From: Dermacentor variabilis
Lineage: Eukaryota > Arthropoda > Arachnida > Ixodida > Ixodidae
Assembly: GCF_050947875.1 (NCBI RefSeq)
Contig: NC_134569.1
Span: forward strand, 19,009,631-19,073,630
Length of the DNA stretch: 64,000 bases
Direction of reading: 5' to 3'
A program made the translations under genes and the position numbers. The notes beneath the pieces were generated by a model. The model did not search any database and was not told where the DNA came from. It saw only the letters and a list, made by a program, of their open reading frames with translations. This document shows positions 9,905 to 22,150 of this stretch, in pieces (the stretch's first letter is position 1; each line of letters begins with the position of its first letter).

Positions 9905-12900
9905 TGCTGATGATGATGTGAGGTGTTTTATGGCGCAAGGGCCAGTTATGGCGAAAGGGCGCCATGGCAGATGGTGATGTTAACGGTGTATTGAATTCCT
10001 CATCATAGATGTGACATGGCTGTAAAAGGGCTTAAAAACTTGCTGTAAATGACCCTAAAGCCCATAGGTACTAAAATAATGACACTTGGGTTTCGTTAAA
10101 AACATGATGCAACAAAACAGTGACACTAGAGCTTCAAGACAGCCCTTGAATACAAGAGCTGTTAATCGTATGCTAAAATTACTTGGCCAAATGATTTTAA
10201 GAGTGTCTGTTTCAGCTAAAAACACTAAGACTAATTTCAGGTTAGAGAGCGGTTTATTGCTAAGAAAAAATGCCAGGTGAAGAGGTATATTTTTGCGATA
10301 TGCGGAAGGGAAATACCTTTCCCTCTCTGCTTCTATTGCAGGACATTGAATAAGAACATGCAGGACTGTGAGAATATTGCCACACTTACAAGTCGGAGAA
10401 TCTCCCCCAGTCAAGAGGTAAGAGTGAGTACTTTAATTGTGTCCTATTCTTTTAATCAGCAAAGAAGTACTTCCTTATATCATGCCATTCTTCCAGTTAT
10501 ACAGTTTACTAGTTTTGGTTTTATCACGCGACGCTTATTCAATGCTTGGGTATCTCACTCTCCTTGCCAGTGGTTCCTCAGTTTATGGCGTAGAAAAGAT
10601 TTTAGGTCTGTGGCAGGGATGGGGATATTTCGATCTGTGTTGCTAAAACTTGCTGACGTAGTGTTTTCGTCAGCAGCTACGTTGCCTTTCATACCTTTGT
10701 AGCCAGGTACCCAGCATAAGACAATCACAAGGTTGCACATATATGCGGTGCACAATAAGCTGTACAGTTCATTCAAAACAGAGTTCTTGTGTTTTCGTAG
10801 ACTAATTAAGGCTCTCACGACACTTAACGAGTCTGTGAAGACAATAGCCTTAGTAACATTTGTGAGACTTGTGTGTTGAATAGCTGAGAGTATAGCGTAT
10901 GCTTCCGGTGCATAATGGTGCACGGATTTAGTGCCCCAGATGTTGAAAATGAGGGTCCGAGAGCTGCGTAAGCAACACCAGCAGGAGACTTCTAAGCACC
11001 TGTGTAAAATTCAGCACAATAATACTCTTGAAGTTCAAAAAAATGCGAATATATATGTGCCTCAGGTGCTCATTTCGATATTTTTATGAAAGTGATGTCA
11101 GACTGGATAGCCTGCCACTCCCAAGAAGGTGGAAACCGAGTAGGAGCCACTTAGACATTCTCTAAAAGAGGGACGCCTGTTTCTTCTGACAGTGCTTCCA
11201 ACCGGAGGGACAGAGAAGGCCGGATGGGTAGGCAGTTACGGAACAGCCTGGTTGTGGACAAGCCCTGAATAATCGAGTGGCATGGATGATCCACAGCTGA
11301 TTTTACCTTCAAGGCATATGAAAAGCTTAAGTATGTCCTTTGGTAATACAGAGACCATTTGTTAGATTCGACGTACAGGCTTTGCATAGGACTAGTCCCA
11401 TAGGTTCCTGGAGCAAAGTGGATGCCTAAGTGGTGGATAGGATCTAGCATTTTCAGAGCATTAGGTCTAGCAGAATTATAGACTATTGTGTCGTAGTCAA
11501 GACGTGCTAATATGAGACTTTTGTACAACTTTATAAGGCAGCTCCTGCCGCTTTACCAAGATGAGCGTGACAAGTTTCAGCAAATTCAGTCTTGAGGTCA
11601 TTTGCCTTAAGATACTTCATATGTGGTACAAAAGTTGGCTTACTGTCTAAAAAGATCCATAAAAATTTGTGTTCATGGCTCACAGATAGCCCTTCACCAT
11701 TGAGATATATTATGGGGTCTGCCAGTAACAGGACGCACATACTTTTTTGAGGGTTTAGTTTAACTGTTTTCGTCTGCCCACTTAGACAATTTATTTAAGC
11801 AAAGCTGTACTTGTTACTCGCAGATACTTAGACTACATGATTTGCAACCCATCTGGGTGTCCTCCACATATACAGAATAAAACATAGTATGTGGTATGAC
11901 AGCCTGGATCGAGTACATTATGACAATAACGAGAGTGCAGCTCAGCACACCACCTTGTGGTACACCAGCCTCCTGCGTAAAAGGATGAGACAGAACATTA
12001 CCAACTCTTATGGAACGTACGATAGGAGAGGTAACTGAATCACGTTCAGCAAGTTGCCTTGAACTCCTATTTCAGACAGATCACGGAGAATTACAAAGCG
12101 TCAGGTTGTGTAGTACGTCTTCTCCACATCTAAATATACTGACAAGAAAAACTCTTTGTGGACAAAGGCATCACAGATATTTGTATCGATGTGGACAAGG
12201 TCATCTGTTGTGGATCTACCTTCCCTGAAACCGCACAGTAAGGGATCGAGTGCCTTGCTGCTCTCAAGAAAATGGATGAGGCGCCGTTTAATCATTTTAT
12301 CAAATAGTTTGCATACACAATTAGTCAGAGCTATAGGCCTATAACTGCTGGGTGAGGAAGGGTCCTTGCCCTCTTTGAGAATAGGAATTACGATTGGTTC
12401 TTTCCAGGCGGACGGAACGTAGCAGCGAACATGGAGTTGAAGAATGACAGTAGCGCTTTTGGGGTTTCGGGGTGTAAGTGTCTGATCATCTCATACATTA
12501 TTCTGTCACTTCCTGGAGCAGACTTGTTGCAACAATTCAGTGAGGCCTGGAACTCAGCCATTCTAAATTGACAATTGTGTACTTCATTGAATGTGCCTTT
12601 CCGATACGGAGGAAGCTGCTCTGCTTGTTGCTGGTATTTTAGGAATATATCTGTAATGAGATGTACTCGAAATGTACTCCTGGACAATCTGCCTGGTCCT
12701 CAAGAGTGTCTCCTTGTGTATTTACTAAAGGTAAAGGATGAGTTTCATGGCCTTTTATTTTGTTCACCCTGTTCCAGGCTTTTCGTTCGTCTGTATAGAA
12801 TTGATCCTCAACTTTCCTGTTTCGCACAGCAGCGTATTCTACTACCTTGTGACTTAATCGCCTTGAAGTTAACTAGGTTGTCTGCGGTTGCTGAGTTACG

Positions 12901-13262
12901 AAGAAGATGCCAAGCCTTGTTTTGCTTTTTCTGGGCTTCCCAACACTCCTCATTCCACCATGAAACATGTCATTTCGAAGGCAACCCATTTGTTTGAGAA
13001 TACGTATTGTTGCAGCAGCTATAATAAAAGCTGTTATGTATGCTACTGCATCCTCCAGGCTAAGTGCGCGGATATCATTCCAGGGTAGGTGTGTTAGCTC
13101 ACGAAATGTCGTCGAGTCGGCTGAACAGACTTTCAATCGAGGAACGTGTGTAGGGTATTCTGCGCGTTTCGTAAGGTTTAAACGACAGGAAAGCGTTCTC
13201 TTCCATAAGGGTTGTTAATCACTTCCCACTCCAGATAGGACACAACTATACTGCAGGCTATG
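9905..13262 (-). mobile_element. LINE B: second decayed copy of the LINE A family
   Basis: Minus-strand pieces appear in the LINE A order. They are: the endonuclease end (LEWEVINNPYG near 13215-13250), linker (12873-13136), RT (12388-12687 with SAPGSDRIMYEMIRHLHP; 12101-12295 with CGFREGRSTTDDL; 11531-11740; 11151-11528), RNase H (10555-10923) and zinc knuckle (10340-10400). The catalytic RT motif near 11860-11880 reads YVED, with E in place of the second D. The 3' end, CATAAAACACCTCACATCAT, carries a short (ATC)n tail next to ECT2 exon 5. It is 5'-truncated inside the endonuclease, where a 25-bp unit is duplicated at about 13247-13297. It lies in ECT2 intron 4, in gene sense. Confidence 0.85.
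10555..10923 (-). pseudogene. LINE B RNase H domain
   Basis: Open stretch with YAPEAYAILSAIQ (glutamate helix), AIVFTDSLSVVRAL (aspartate) and VIVLCWVPGYKGMKGNVAAD (terminal block, GHRG changed to GYKG so the catalytic-region histidine is lost). Parallels 1386-1841. Confidence 0.8.
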
Positions 13263-13473
13263 CCATGTGCCTATACTGCACGCTATGCCACGTCAATGGA
13301 GAAAAATGTTTTCTGTGCAGGACTGTAAAACCTGACGTAGCCATGACCGCTCTGAGGGGACAGAAACAGAGCTGGGCACGCTTGGCTGCCAGTGACATAG
13401 AAATCCATGGCTGGCATGCTGCGGAAACTGCGGCACTTGTCTTCACTACTATCCTAATACGGCATGCTTCCGC

Positions 13474-13512
13474 CAGTGGCGTAGCCAGAAATTTAGTTTG
13501 GGGGGGGGGGGT
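13474..13512. repeat. Orphan hAT-like terminus and G-run
   Basis: CAGTGGCGTAGCCAG followed by a run of G residues. The same terminal motif bounds the element 31854-35220. No partner end with a matching duplication was found nearby. Confidence 0.45.
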
Positions 13513-13539
13513 TACGTTGCAGCTCGGCATCCTCCTTAA

Positions 13540-14085
13540 GAGGAAGCTTTAGCTCGGGTGCTCCTATCTAAATACATGTAGAAGGGGAATTCTTTTCTCT
13601 TGGCAACCACTGCACCAAATTTGACGAAGTTTATTATATTTAAAAGAAAAATGGGGCGGGGCGGGGGGGGAGTTCTAGTGACTGCTGGTTTCGAATTTTT
13701 CATTTAGGTCGTCAATTTTTTATTAAGAATTGTCCAAAATTGCAAATTTTCAGAAAACGAAACTATCAAGTTTAAAACTCTGTAACTCAACAATGAAAAG
13801 TGATATCACAATTCTGTGAATTTCATATAATAGGACATCTACAGCGGAGAAAATTGATATGTTACACATGAATCTAAAAAAGTTAGTATTATGGAAATAC
13901 AGCTTTTGCAGAACCCTTGTACACAATGTAACCAATTCACATAAGATACAAATTGACATACCATACCAAATTTGTCCACTTTGACTGCTATAATAGCTGC
14001 TGTTGACAGAACCGCGATATCTGTTCTTGATGCAGAGCTGTTAGTTTGTAAACGTCGTGCTCCTATTCTTTTTGAACTTTCAAGT
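13540..14085 (-). mobile_element. TTAA foldback element, family A, truncated copy
   Basis: Begins after TTAA (13536-13539) with GAGGAAGCTTTAGCTCGGG and then tracks the complete element 52526-53250 in inverse orientation, through the blocks GGTTTCGAATTTTTCA and CGCGATATCTGTTCTTGATG. Homology fades near 14085 without a second terminus, so it is truncated. It lies in ECT2 intron 4. Confidence 0.75.
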
Positions 14086-14456
14086 TTTGCTTGAAACTCT
14101 GCTCAACATAGGCCAAAAAATCACTGATTTCATGGGGAGCTAATAATCCTTGTATGCATTCACTGTTCTCTAGTGACACCAAGGCACTGCAGCCATTGGA
14201 GTCGCTGCTGGGATCATAGACATGAGTACTGACCAGTCAAGTTCAAATTGTTCAGAGAGGAACAACATCAAGATAAAAATAACAAATGTCTTGGTCCATA
14301 TATATGTATAGGCACTGGCTGAAACATTCAGTTTAGATCAAATTAACTGTAGACGAATTAACAGAAGTGTACTGTATACTTAAAATGTGAGGCTGCTAAA
14401 ATAAAACATGCTGCTTTACAGTTTTCGAAGGACGAAAATTTCCCCAGGGCACGCAC

Positions 14457-14546
14457 CAGTTCAGTCCGGGACTTGAAGCCAGTGAAGACGATGACCAAGC
14501 CATCCATGGAAAGGTTGTAGATCGGCCGGCCTTTGTCAGGAAAAGG
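14457..14546 (-). CDS. ECT2: ECT2 coding exon 4, start of first BRCT repeat
   Basis: 30 codons in phase 0, acceptor CATGCAG before 14546, donor CTG|GTGCGT after 14457. The peptide PFPDKGRPIYNLSM then DGLVIVFTGFKSRTEL matches the ECT2 segment RPLYCTSMMNLVLCFTGFRKKEEL; VFTGF is the first strand of a BRCT fold. An alternative acceptor 31 bases upstream (TTTCTCACCAG) was excluded because it leads to an in-frame stop. The donor is GTGCGT, a weaker variant than at the other exons. Confidence 0.85.
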
Positions 14547-15459
14547 CTGCATGACAGCAGAGTATGCACAGCTGGTGAGAAAGCACACAATGCATGGAAC
14601 CGTCACAGCAATTCAGAATATGTTCATCATGTGTGAAGTGCTGTTGTTAAATATTCTAGCTGCTTAAAAGTAAATTCAAGCATGACAGCTCACTTGCATA
14701 TTATATAGTTGACCCATGGGTGCAACACAAATACAACTATAATGTCAACATGAGCATTTATGAAGCCCAGAAGCGCTTCTTGGTTCTTGTAAGCAAACTC
14801 TTTTGATCAATAAAGCATGAAGTCACAAACACCAGATCCTAATGCTGCTCTTGTACATGCAGCAGAGCAGACCTGCAACATCACTCAATGTTTATTTTCT
14901 TCTACCAGCACTTTCTGAATTCACTGTCATCGTTTCCAGGCTCTGTGGCTTCATTAACAGCTGCTATAGGCTGGGACATACATGTCGCTACAAGCATAAA
15001 AAAACATTTAGAGAAAAGCTATGGAAAAATTGAACTGAGCACAAAAATTGAACTGAGCACACATAGCATCTCATGCTTAAGTCTTAAACCAATACCAGTA
15101 ACTAAAGTGGAATCCTAAAGAAAAAAAATTATGTGGCTCCAACGCGCTGTGGGAATTAATGTAAGCAAGGCTTTCTGTGCTGTTTGTGTTGACTGATGAT
15201 AACTGATGGTGATTTTTATGGCGAATGTTTAAGTTATTCAGTGTTTAATGCAATACTAGAGTGGCAAGTTGATGTTAAACATTGACTTGCCTGCACCACT
15301 GCTTTTTGTCTGTGCAGTACACAGAACACACAGCGAGACCAGCCTATGTGAGGCGTTGTTGTGCTCCACTGTTCGTAACCTCCAAGAAGGTTAGCATTGT
15401 CATTGCCTCACATGGCACATTACATCATGTTAGAAGTGTTAAACTTTATTTGAATAATG

Positions 15460-15650
15460 AGGTTGTATGTGGCCAAATCATGATCAGATTACGAAGCACA
15501 CCGTAGTGGCGGACTCCGGATTAATTTTGACCACTTGGGATTCTTTAACATGCACCTAAATCGAAGTACACAAGCATTTTTGCATTCTTCCCGGTCAAAA
15601 TGCAGCTGCCGTAGTCGAGATGATACCTCGAGCAAAGACATAGAGCCAAA
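15460..15650 (-). mobile_element. Decayed copy of the Ruka-like SINE
   Basis: The plus strand reads GGACTCCGGATTAATTTTGA then CACCTAAATCGAAGTACAC, the body of the SINE at 6969-7196. The Pol III box B end is degraded. Confidence 0.7.
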
Positions 15651-16054
15651 GCTACTGTGGCAGGGACAAAAGTGTTGATTTATGAGCGGCCGCTTTCATA
15701 TAGTATTGTCTAGACGATGCGGTGCGTTAATGCGGCTTTGAGTCAGCACACCCACCGTCAGTTGTTTGTGCATGATATTTATTTTCCAGTAATAGCAGAA
15801 ACATACAGCGCTGTTCCCTGAATTTGAAAAGTTTGTCCATGACTGCTGCCATGTCTAGTAGTAGCGATTCCTTGCTTTCTTATGTCGCCTCGCCCTCCCT
15901 CATTGTATCCCTATGTATGCGAGCTGCCATGAGTGAAGAGTGGCAAGGCTGTTATTCCCTCGTTTCGCGACTGCATCAGCTCAACCGGTTATATCCATTC
16001 TCTGCCTTTTCTCTCTACCCCTCTCCACCATTCTATCTGTCTCCCCTATGGAAT

Positions 16055-16135
16055 GTTATAAGAAGCCAACAAACATATGATATGACTAATAAAATATCGG
16101 GCCTCTCGGTTAACCCCACATTCTTCCCCCTCTAG
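16055..16135 (+). mobile_element. 3' fragment of a second SINE family
   Basis: Shares 'AAGCCAACAAACA', 'ATGATATGACTAATAAAAT' and 'CGGGCCTCTCGGTTAACCCC' with the right part of the SINE at 30590-30800. Confidence 0.6.
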
Positions 16136-17959
16136 AATGCTGCGTGTTAGTACAAAGGTAAGTGCTTCAACTTCTACAATGCTTTTGTGGGGGGCTCACA
16201 GATAATTGCAGTTGTCTAGACGGTATTGCGATGATGCGGTTGAAAGGTCCAAACAAGTTCTCATGTCACCTTTCTTCTCTGCCGTGTTCCTGCCATGTAC
16301 GCATATGCTCTGAACCACCCCCCGACGCGGTGTGCCAGACAGCAACAGCAGCAGCCAAAAGCAGTGAAAAAGTCAAAGGAAGAGGCAAAGAACGCTTCTT
16401 TTTAAAAGAACAAGCGTGATGTGCTACAGGCACAGCATGGTTGAGCCAGCAGATTAAGCCAACTGGTGGCCAAAGTTCTACAGCATGTTCATAAAAAAGA
16501 CTGAAGCTGTGACGCTGCCATCATCATTGATGGCGGAAATGGAAAATGTAAGACCAATGACTTTGCCAAAACTACCAGCAGACCAGCAGGAAGCACTGCA
16601 CTTGAAAAAAGTATGAGGCCCGAGTGACCCACAATAACTACTGTAACCATACCTTTCATGAACCTACTAGCAAAATCAACAACACAATGACAATAACAAG
16701 TAAAGCTGGGACCTGGGCTGCTTTATCTTGTGTACGTTTTGCAATATTGATGTTTCCCAATTAAAAGCACCCTGTTCACTGCCACCTATAGTAAATAGCA
16801 GGAGATAAGCATGATTATTACTCCTAGTAAGCAACAAATGCTTAAGCATAAGCAAGTAGTACATTGAAGCAGTTCTGTATGCCTAGACATGTTTTCTATC
16901 TTGTAGTCATAAGTCTAAGGACGTGCTCCTCAGCTAAAACCTAAATATGTCACACCATAAACCAAATATTTCACCAAGTTTCAGAAAGTAAGCAGGCAAT
17001 TTCAACACACCATTGTGCTGGCCACTTATCGATCAGAGTTTCTTTTGCACTGACCTTCTTTTCCCCTAATTTTTTCCAGCATTTTTACATACTTTGAAGC
17101 CAAGCTTCCAGAAAGCCTTGACAGAGATTTGCACAAACAACTGAACACAGTTGCATTACTGCATCACACACAATTTGTAATTTTCCTGTCAGTTTCATTA
17201 CAAAAAGCTTCATGCTGGAACAATGGTCATTTCCCAAATTCCAAGCCCAAGTGTTGGATATAGAATCTCCAGCCACACACAATAAATACCACACTGAAGG
17301 TTCAAGCATTCATGATTGTCACTGCTCAAGCTTGCAAAGACAAACTAAGTAGCAGCTCTCCTCACCAGGGTAGACTGATGAAGCTGGGCTATCATATGAA
17401 AAGCTGGCTTTATTGATGATGCTGCATGATGACATTGCAAAAGCAAGAGTAAGTGATTTTTCGCTGTTTTTGACACAAGATTGTAAATTCCCTGCTGCAT
17501 ACAGCACAATAGTACTTAGCACACATGTTCACAGGAGCCTCTTGTACAGATCAAGGTTTTATTACTATGTACAAAAAGTGTTTCAGGGCCCCTTTAAATA
17601 CAAGCCCAATGTGTTTACAATGTCTTAATGTGTTTTAGAAGACGCCCAAATTTGACTGATGCAGAGAGAAAGAAGAGGTAGGGGCTAACAGTAGAGTACC
17701 ACTGTATAAATGGCACCACGTTACGACTTTCCTTAGGTGTGGTTTATGCTTCCAATAACATATGCACTTAAATCTCATAGCCACAAAGTGAGCATATGTG
17801 AAAGGTACAAAGAAATAAAATTTTCCCATTAAAAAAACAGGCATAAACATGACCAGGAACAAAACCATCACACGACTGCAGAATCACACCAGTAACTTGT
17901 GGGGAAGAATAAACACAGATGCATGTTAAAATAAAACATTTAGCCGGCAACACACTTAC

Positions 17960-18127
17960 CATGCTTCTTTCAGCACACTGGACAATAAGGAGAGAGCTAA
18001 GCACCAGGGAGCGCTGCTTCAACTGCTCAAACAGGGGCCCCTCGAAGCGCTCGACAACAAAGACTGTGCCCCGATCACCAACGTATTCTGCTCCCGACTC
18101 GCTATGCACCACCGGCAGACCCTGGCA
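17960..18127 (-). CDS. ECT2: ECT2 coding exon 3, N-terminal region
   Basis: 56 codons, phase 0 on both sides, acceptor GTGTGTGCAG before 18127, donor ATG|GTAAGT after 17960. The peptide (CQGLPVVHSESGAEYVGDRG, then TVFVVERFEGPLFEQLKQ, then a hydrophobic strand ending CAERSM) parallels the vertebrate segment FENVFVVTDFQDSVFNDLYKADCRVIGPPVVLNCSQKG just before the BRCT repeats. This region belongs to the N-terminal regulatory half that folds back on the GEF domain in the family. Confidence 0.85.
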
Positions 18128-19779
18128 CTGCACACACAGCAACACAGTGTGATACAGAGGAGACTGTGCTCCATGCCATTTGACACAATATTTTGTCACT
18201 AAGCATCACATAGCTTCCACAAGGGGAAAGAACTGGGAAGGACAAACACATGGATGAATTAGAGGACGCAGCTATAGCACTCTTCTCCATTGTAACTGAA
18301 CATACTTAGTACAGCTGCAATAAAAAAAAAATGTTGCTCTTATCTATATAATGAAGACAAGAAAGGCATATCAGGCCTAGTCTACTGTGAACAATGGCTC
18401 TGCTGTTCACCATAAAAGTTATTTAGCCATTGGAACAAACCTGCAAGCACTTCCACACTAGACATCCCTACTGCCACAATAATCTACTGAATTTTTACCG
18501 TGCGGTAGCATCCACAACACGGAAGAACTCAGCAGCAAGCATTTTATTGACAATGAGTCGATGACAACGAAGGAAGAAACAGGTTATAAAACAATTTTCT
18601 ACATATTAGAAGGCAGTTAAAGAAAACTCAGACACCTAAAGCACTTCTTAGGAGTTGTGAATGTGAAAGTTGAATTGAATGCCGCCGAGTGGTCCTTTGA
18701 GTTTTGCACTGCAAGTAATGTACCATAGCAGAAACTGCTGCCCGAGCCAGCAAGTAGCAGCAGCCTGCAGTGCCAACGCCACATGCCATTGACAAGGCAA
18801 AGCCCTGTCTTTTCACACAACACCTGACATGCTACTGTGGCAGCAGGTGTTCCCTTTCGCCTGCTCTGCTCCGCTGTGGCATGCTCCCATGGCGTCGCAG
18901 CCAATGGGAGTTTAGGTGCCATTTCACTGCTACAAGCGTCAAATGACTGCTTTTTCACTCAATGAGCCATTTGACTCTTTCACATCAAACATTTTTGCTG
19001 ATTAGATTAAAAGAAAAATCTCACAGTCTAGTCAATAGGTTGATGAAGGCTTATCTGGTCAAATCTCAAAGAAAAAAATATTGCAGTCACTGACCCGGTC
19101 AAGGTGTGAAGAATAATGACCAAGGAACCCATATGGGCACCAAAGATGTTTGTTCGGAAAGTTATGTGCACAAAGAATGTGCGTTCAGTCCCAGGTACTG
19201 GTATTATAAATAAAAATTCTAGACCATTACACACCTGCCAACCTGAGCTTCATGTCTTCCTTCAGTATCGGGGAGGGGGGGGGGGGGCACTCATGCACCC
19301 ATTCACACACCCATGTACAGGGTGTTTTAGCTACCACTTTCGAATATTTTTTTCAATTCCCTGTGGCAGATTTTTTCGTTCTCCATTCTCCTGTTCAGTG
19401 GATTCTTCTTGTGTGGATTTCTTCTGTTCGCCATTCAGTTATGGTGCGGTGTGCAGCTGCCCCGTCGTGGAGGCAGTTTTGGGAACTAGACCCATATTAA
19501 TGCAATACCAACTAGCCCACCAGTCTGTTTTTTAACACACATGTCCCCCATTCCAAGTTACGGTGCATCATTGCTGACGTTTATGCGCACTTGTTGAAGA
19601 ACCCATGTGTGCTATGCCTTGAATACGAGAGTGTATGTGTCAAGCGATAAATGATTGCTCATTGCTTCATTGGCACTCTACCGGGTCTGAAGTTCACATT
19701 GAGCACTATCTGGGCGTTTGACAACTGTGTGCAACTGTGCACTCCTAGGTCAAATGTAGACCTAGGTCACTGTTGGAGC
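18128..19779. other. ECT2 intron 2, right part of the intron's 3' end
   Basis: Intronic sequence with short A-runs and a poly-G tract near 19270. No gene or named repeat is supported. Confidence 0.5.
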
Positions 19780-21319
19780 CAGGCACGTACCCAGAGGGGG
19801 GAGGCTTAACGCCTGCTTCACGTCCGCCGTGGGTCGGCCCGGTATTGCACTATGTTCAGGCCAACCCGCGGTGGAGGGGAAACACTTTGCTTTTCGTTCG
19901 AGAGCTTTGACTGTCAGCAGCTTTTTTTTGACATTCCATCTTCAGAGTGGAATGGTTGTCAATTTTTCCACTCCTTTTGAATGGCGGTCGTAATCGGCAT
20001 CTCCTGGGGTGTGGAGGTCAGTTTTCTAATTGACTAGGTGCCCGTGCGATTATTTCACCATCTATTGCAGCAGGCAGCGCGTAGTTTATTGTTTCAATTA
20101 TATTATTAATTTTATTTATAACACCCAACACAATTTTTATGTCACCACCCATTGAAAGATCCCACGCATCGCTTTTGCTTTGTTAGTTCAACCTTCTTTG
20201 CTTATACTTATCCAGTGGCCAGGAAAGGGATTCGGTTCATAGTCAGCTGGTCTGTATGCTCGTGGAATGAGTTGTGGCCGGAGAAAGCGCCAGTTGCGTT
20301 TAACTTTTCTTTTTGCTTCACTATTTTCTCGAATGATAGTTCGCCGTGACACTGGCAGATCCTCGAAAGCATGTACCCGTGATATGGGTTAGATAATGTG
20401 GAAAATAAAATCATGCAAAAGAGCGTCCATCATCAGACCCTGCAACAACCGTTAAACCCATAAGAAATATAACTGTCACCCGTTAGATCATCTGGCTTTT
20501 CCCTAATTGTAAAGCACTTTTCGTGCAAAATTGGCAACTGGAAACAAGAGTTGCAAGGAGTTTAGAAATTAAGCGGTCTAATAAGGGAGAGAGCAAAGGC
20601 AACAGCCAAACAGGCAGGAAAAGCGAAAATTGTTTGTGAAAATGTTGTTGGATCAACATCTTTTTATTTAAAAAGGAAGTAGAGGAAATGCTGCCGGAAG
20701 TGGAGAATAATTCCGCGTGTTTTGACTGACACTTCTAGAGTAATCAATCCAGCTGGCTGACGTAGCCGCTTCTCTGCTGTGCTAATGTCGGTGTTTTTCG
20801 AACCTTCCGCGGTGGGTGCAGTACGTCTAGAACCGCAGCGTCCTGCGCTCTATACGTGGTTGTACAGGACTGGTGACCACACATCGTTATGCAACTTCCC
20901 AAATAACAACACGAGTCGGTTTTGGCACTTGGTAGAGCAGTAAACAAGGGATCGAAAAAAGCTGCGATTGTTCCGCAAATATATATTTCTCTAAAATTCT
21001 TTATCTTATTTTATCTTTATTTTGCACTTTCGCTTGTTAACTTGTTCTTGGCAAGGTTCTTCCTGCGCATCTTTCATGAGCGAGTCCATTTGATGTGGTT
21101 CTTTGTTTCCCAAGTAAAGGAGAGGTCTACCTCACCGGCGTACCTGTGAGATACCTGTTATTTCATTTCTCTTTTGCGGGTTTATGCATCTTTATGAAAA
21201 ATGGTGGGCATTCTTCACATTCGTACTAGTTAAAGTACCCCCCCCCCCTCATTTTAATAGAAAAGTTACCTTGAATTGGGCCCCCCCCCTCCCGAAAAAA
21301 AATCCTGCGTACGTGCCTG
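19780..21319. mobile_element. hAT-like element with CAGGCACGTAC termini
   Basis: 1540 bp between CAGGCACGTAC (19780) and its exact complement ending at 21319. The flanks are GTTGGAGC (19772-19779) and GTTGGAGA (21320-21327), a 7 of 8 match that fits the 8-bp duplication of hAT transposons. G/C runs lie just inside both ends, as in the element at 31854-35220. No transposase frame is recognised, so it looks non-autonomous. It lies in ECT2 intron 2. Confidence 0.7.
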
Positions 21320-21915
21320 GTTGGAGATGCTGTGTTACAGTGCACTGTCTCTGGGATCAGCTCACGAGAAAGATAAGATACTCGGCAGATACTATTGGTC
21401 AAGACTTAACAAGGATACTTCACATTAAAATGTCTCGCATAAGTAGATAGTAATACTAAGCGTCAGTGGTTTGATGCGATTTATTGGATAATATAAAAAA
21501 TATTGGCAACTTTCGTCGCCAACTTTTCCACAACATTTGTTCGTTAGTGGTCTCACTTGATGGCTGGTAGTGAAGCCCCTGTTTATGAAAAGTGTAGACG
21601 GATAAAATTCAAGCAACAAGTGGCATTAATCTGCAAAAATATGTCGCCTAAGAGAACCACTGGCCTTCTGTCGCCAGCGGTTGACAGCAGCGGCTACGAG
21701 ATCTTTCGCGCGGCGTAATATGTCAAGAAGTTCTGGATTCAAGAGTTCTGTGGCAGCCGGTCAGTAGCCACTGGAAACAGCCTGTACAGTTTTCCATAAT
21801 TAGCAGAAGCAGAGAGATTACGTGACGTCGTTGAATGAGTTTATTAAAATCCTGTTTAGCAGCGTGAGCACTAGCACACGACACTGATAGAAATGACACT
21901 CGAAATCTAAATTAC

Positions 21916-22004
21916 CTTCGCGGCTTGCACGACTTTCTCATTATCCTTGAGAGAACCCACAAGACATATCCTCTGTTTGGTGTATCCTCGACAGCTCAGG
22001 GTGT
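21916..22004 (-). CDS. ECT2: ECT2 coding exon 2
   Basis: 89 bases, entered in phase 1 and left in phase 0. The acceptor is TTTCATTTCAG before 22004 and the donor is AAG|GTAATT after 21916. The joined peptide DTLSCRGYTKQRICLVGSL then KDNEKVVQAAK aligns with the vertebrate stretch IETRVILVQEAGKQEELIKALK. It is separated from exon 1 by an 85-bp intron, short for this gene. Confidence 0.8.
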
Positions 22005-22089
22005 CTGAAATGAAAGGAAATGGCAGAGAATGAGAGGCGAGGACCGAAGTGCGGAACAGTTGTCGCACCCCCACTCTTTCGGGGCTCAC

Positions 22090-22150
22090 CGTTGGCATTG
22101 AACCCGTTCGACGAAAAGGAGCCGCCCACAATAGAGCTTTCGTTGGCCAT
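22090..22150 (-). CDS. ECT2: ECT2 first coding exon with probable start codon
   Basis: ATG at 22150 in the context CCACAATGG opens 20 codons (MANESSIVGGSFSSNGFNAN) plus one base, ending at the donor AACG|GTGAGC. The vertebrate protein starts MAENSVLTSTTGRTS, so the start is plausible. The frame stays open upstream to an acceptor-like TTTTCAG at 22208-22214, so this exon may extend to 22207 and an upstream 5' UTR or coding exon may exist. No promoter element is recognisable. Confidence 0.75.

Larger units (their letters stand above)
14547..17959. other. ECT2 intron 3
   Basis: 3.4 kb of mostly AT-rich intronic sequence. It contains a decayed SINE at about 15460-15650, a fragment of another SINE at 16055-16135, and no other recognisable feature. 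Confidence 0.6.

Noticed and set aside
14547..14580. Alternative, longer ECT2 exon 4 from the upstream CACCAG acceptor
   Set aside because: It introduces an in-frame TGA within 12 codons, whereas the acceptor at 14547 keeps phase and homology.
15824..16135. 103-codon plus-strand frame as a gene
   Set aside because: It lies in an ECT2 intron, ends in a SINE fragment and shows no conserved motif.
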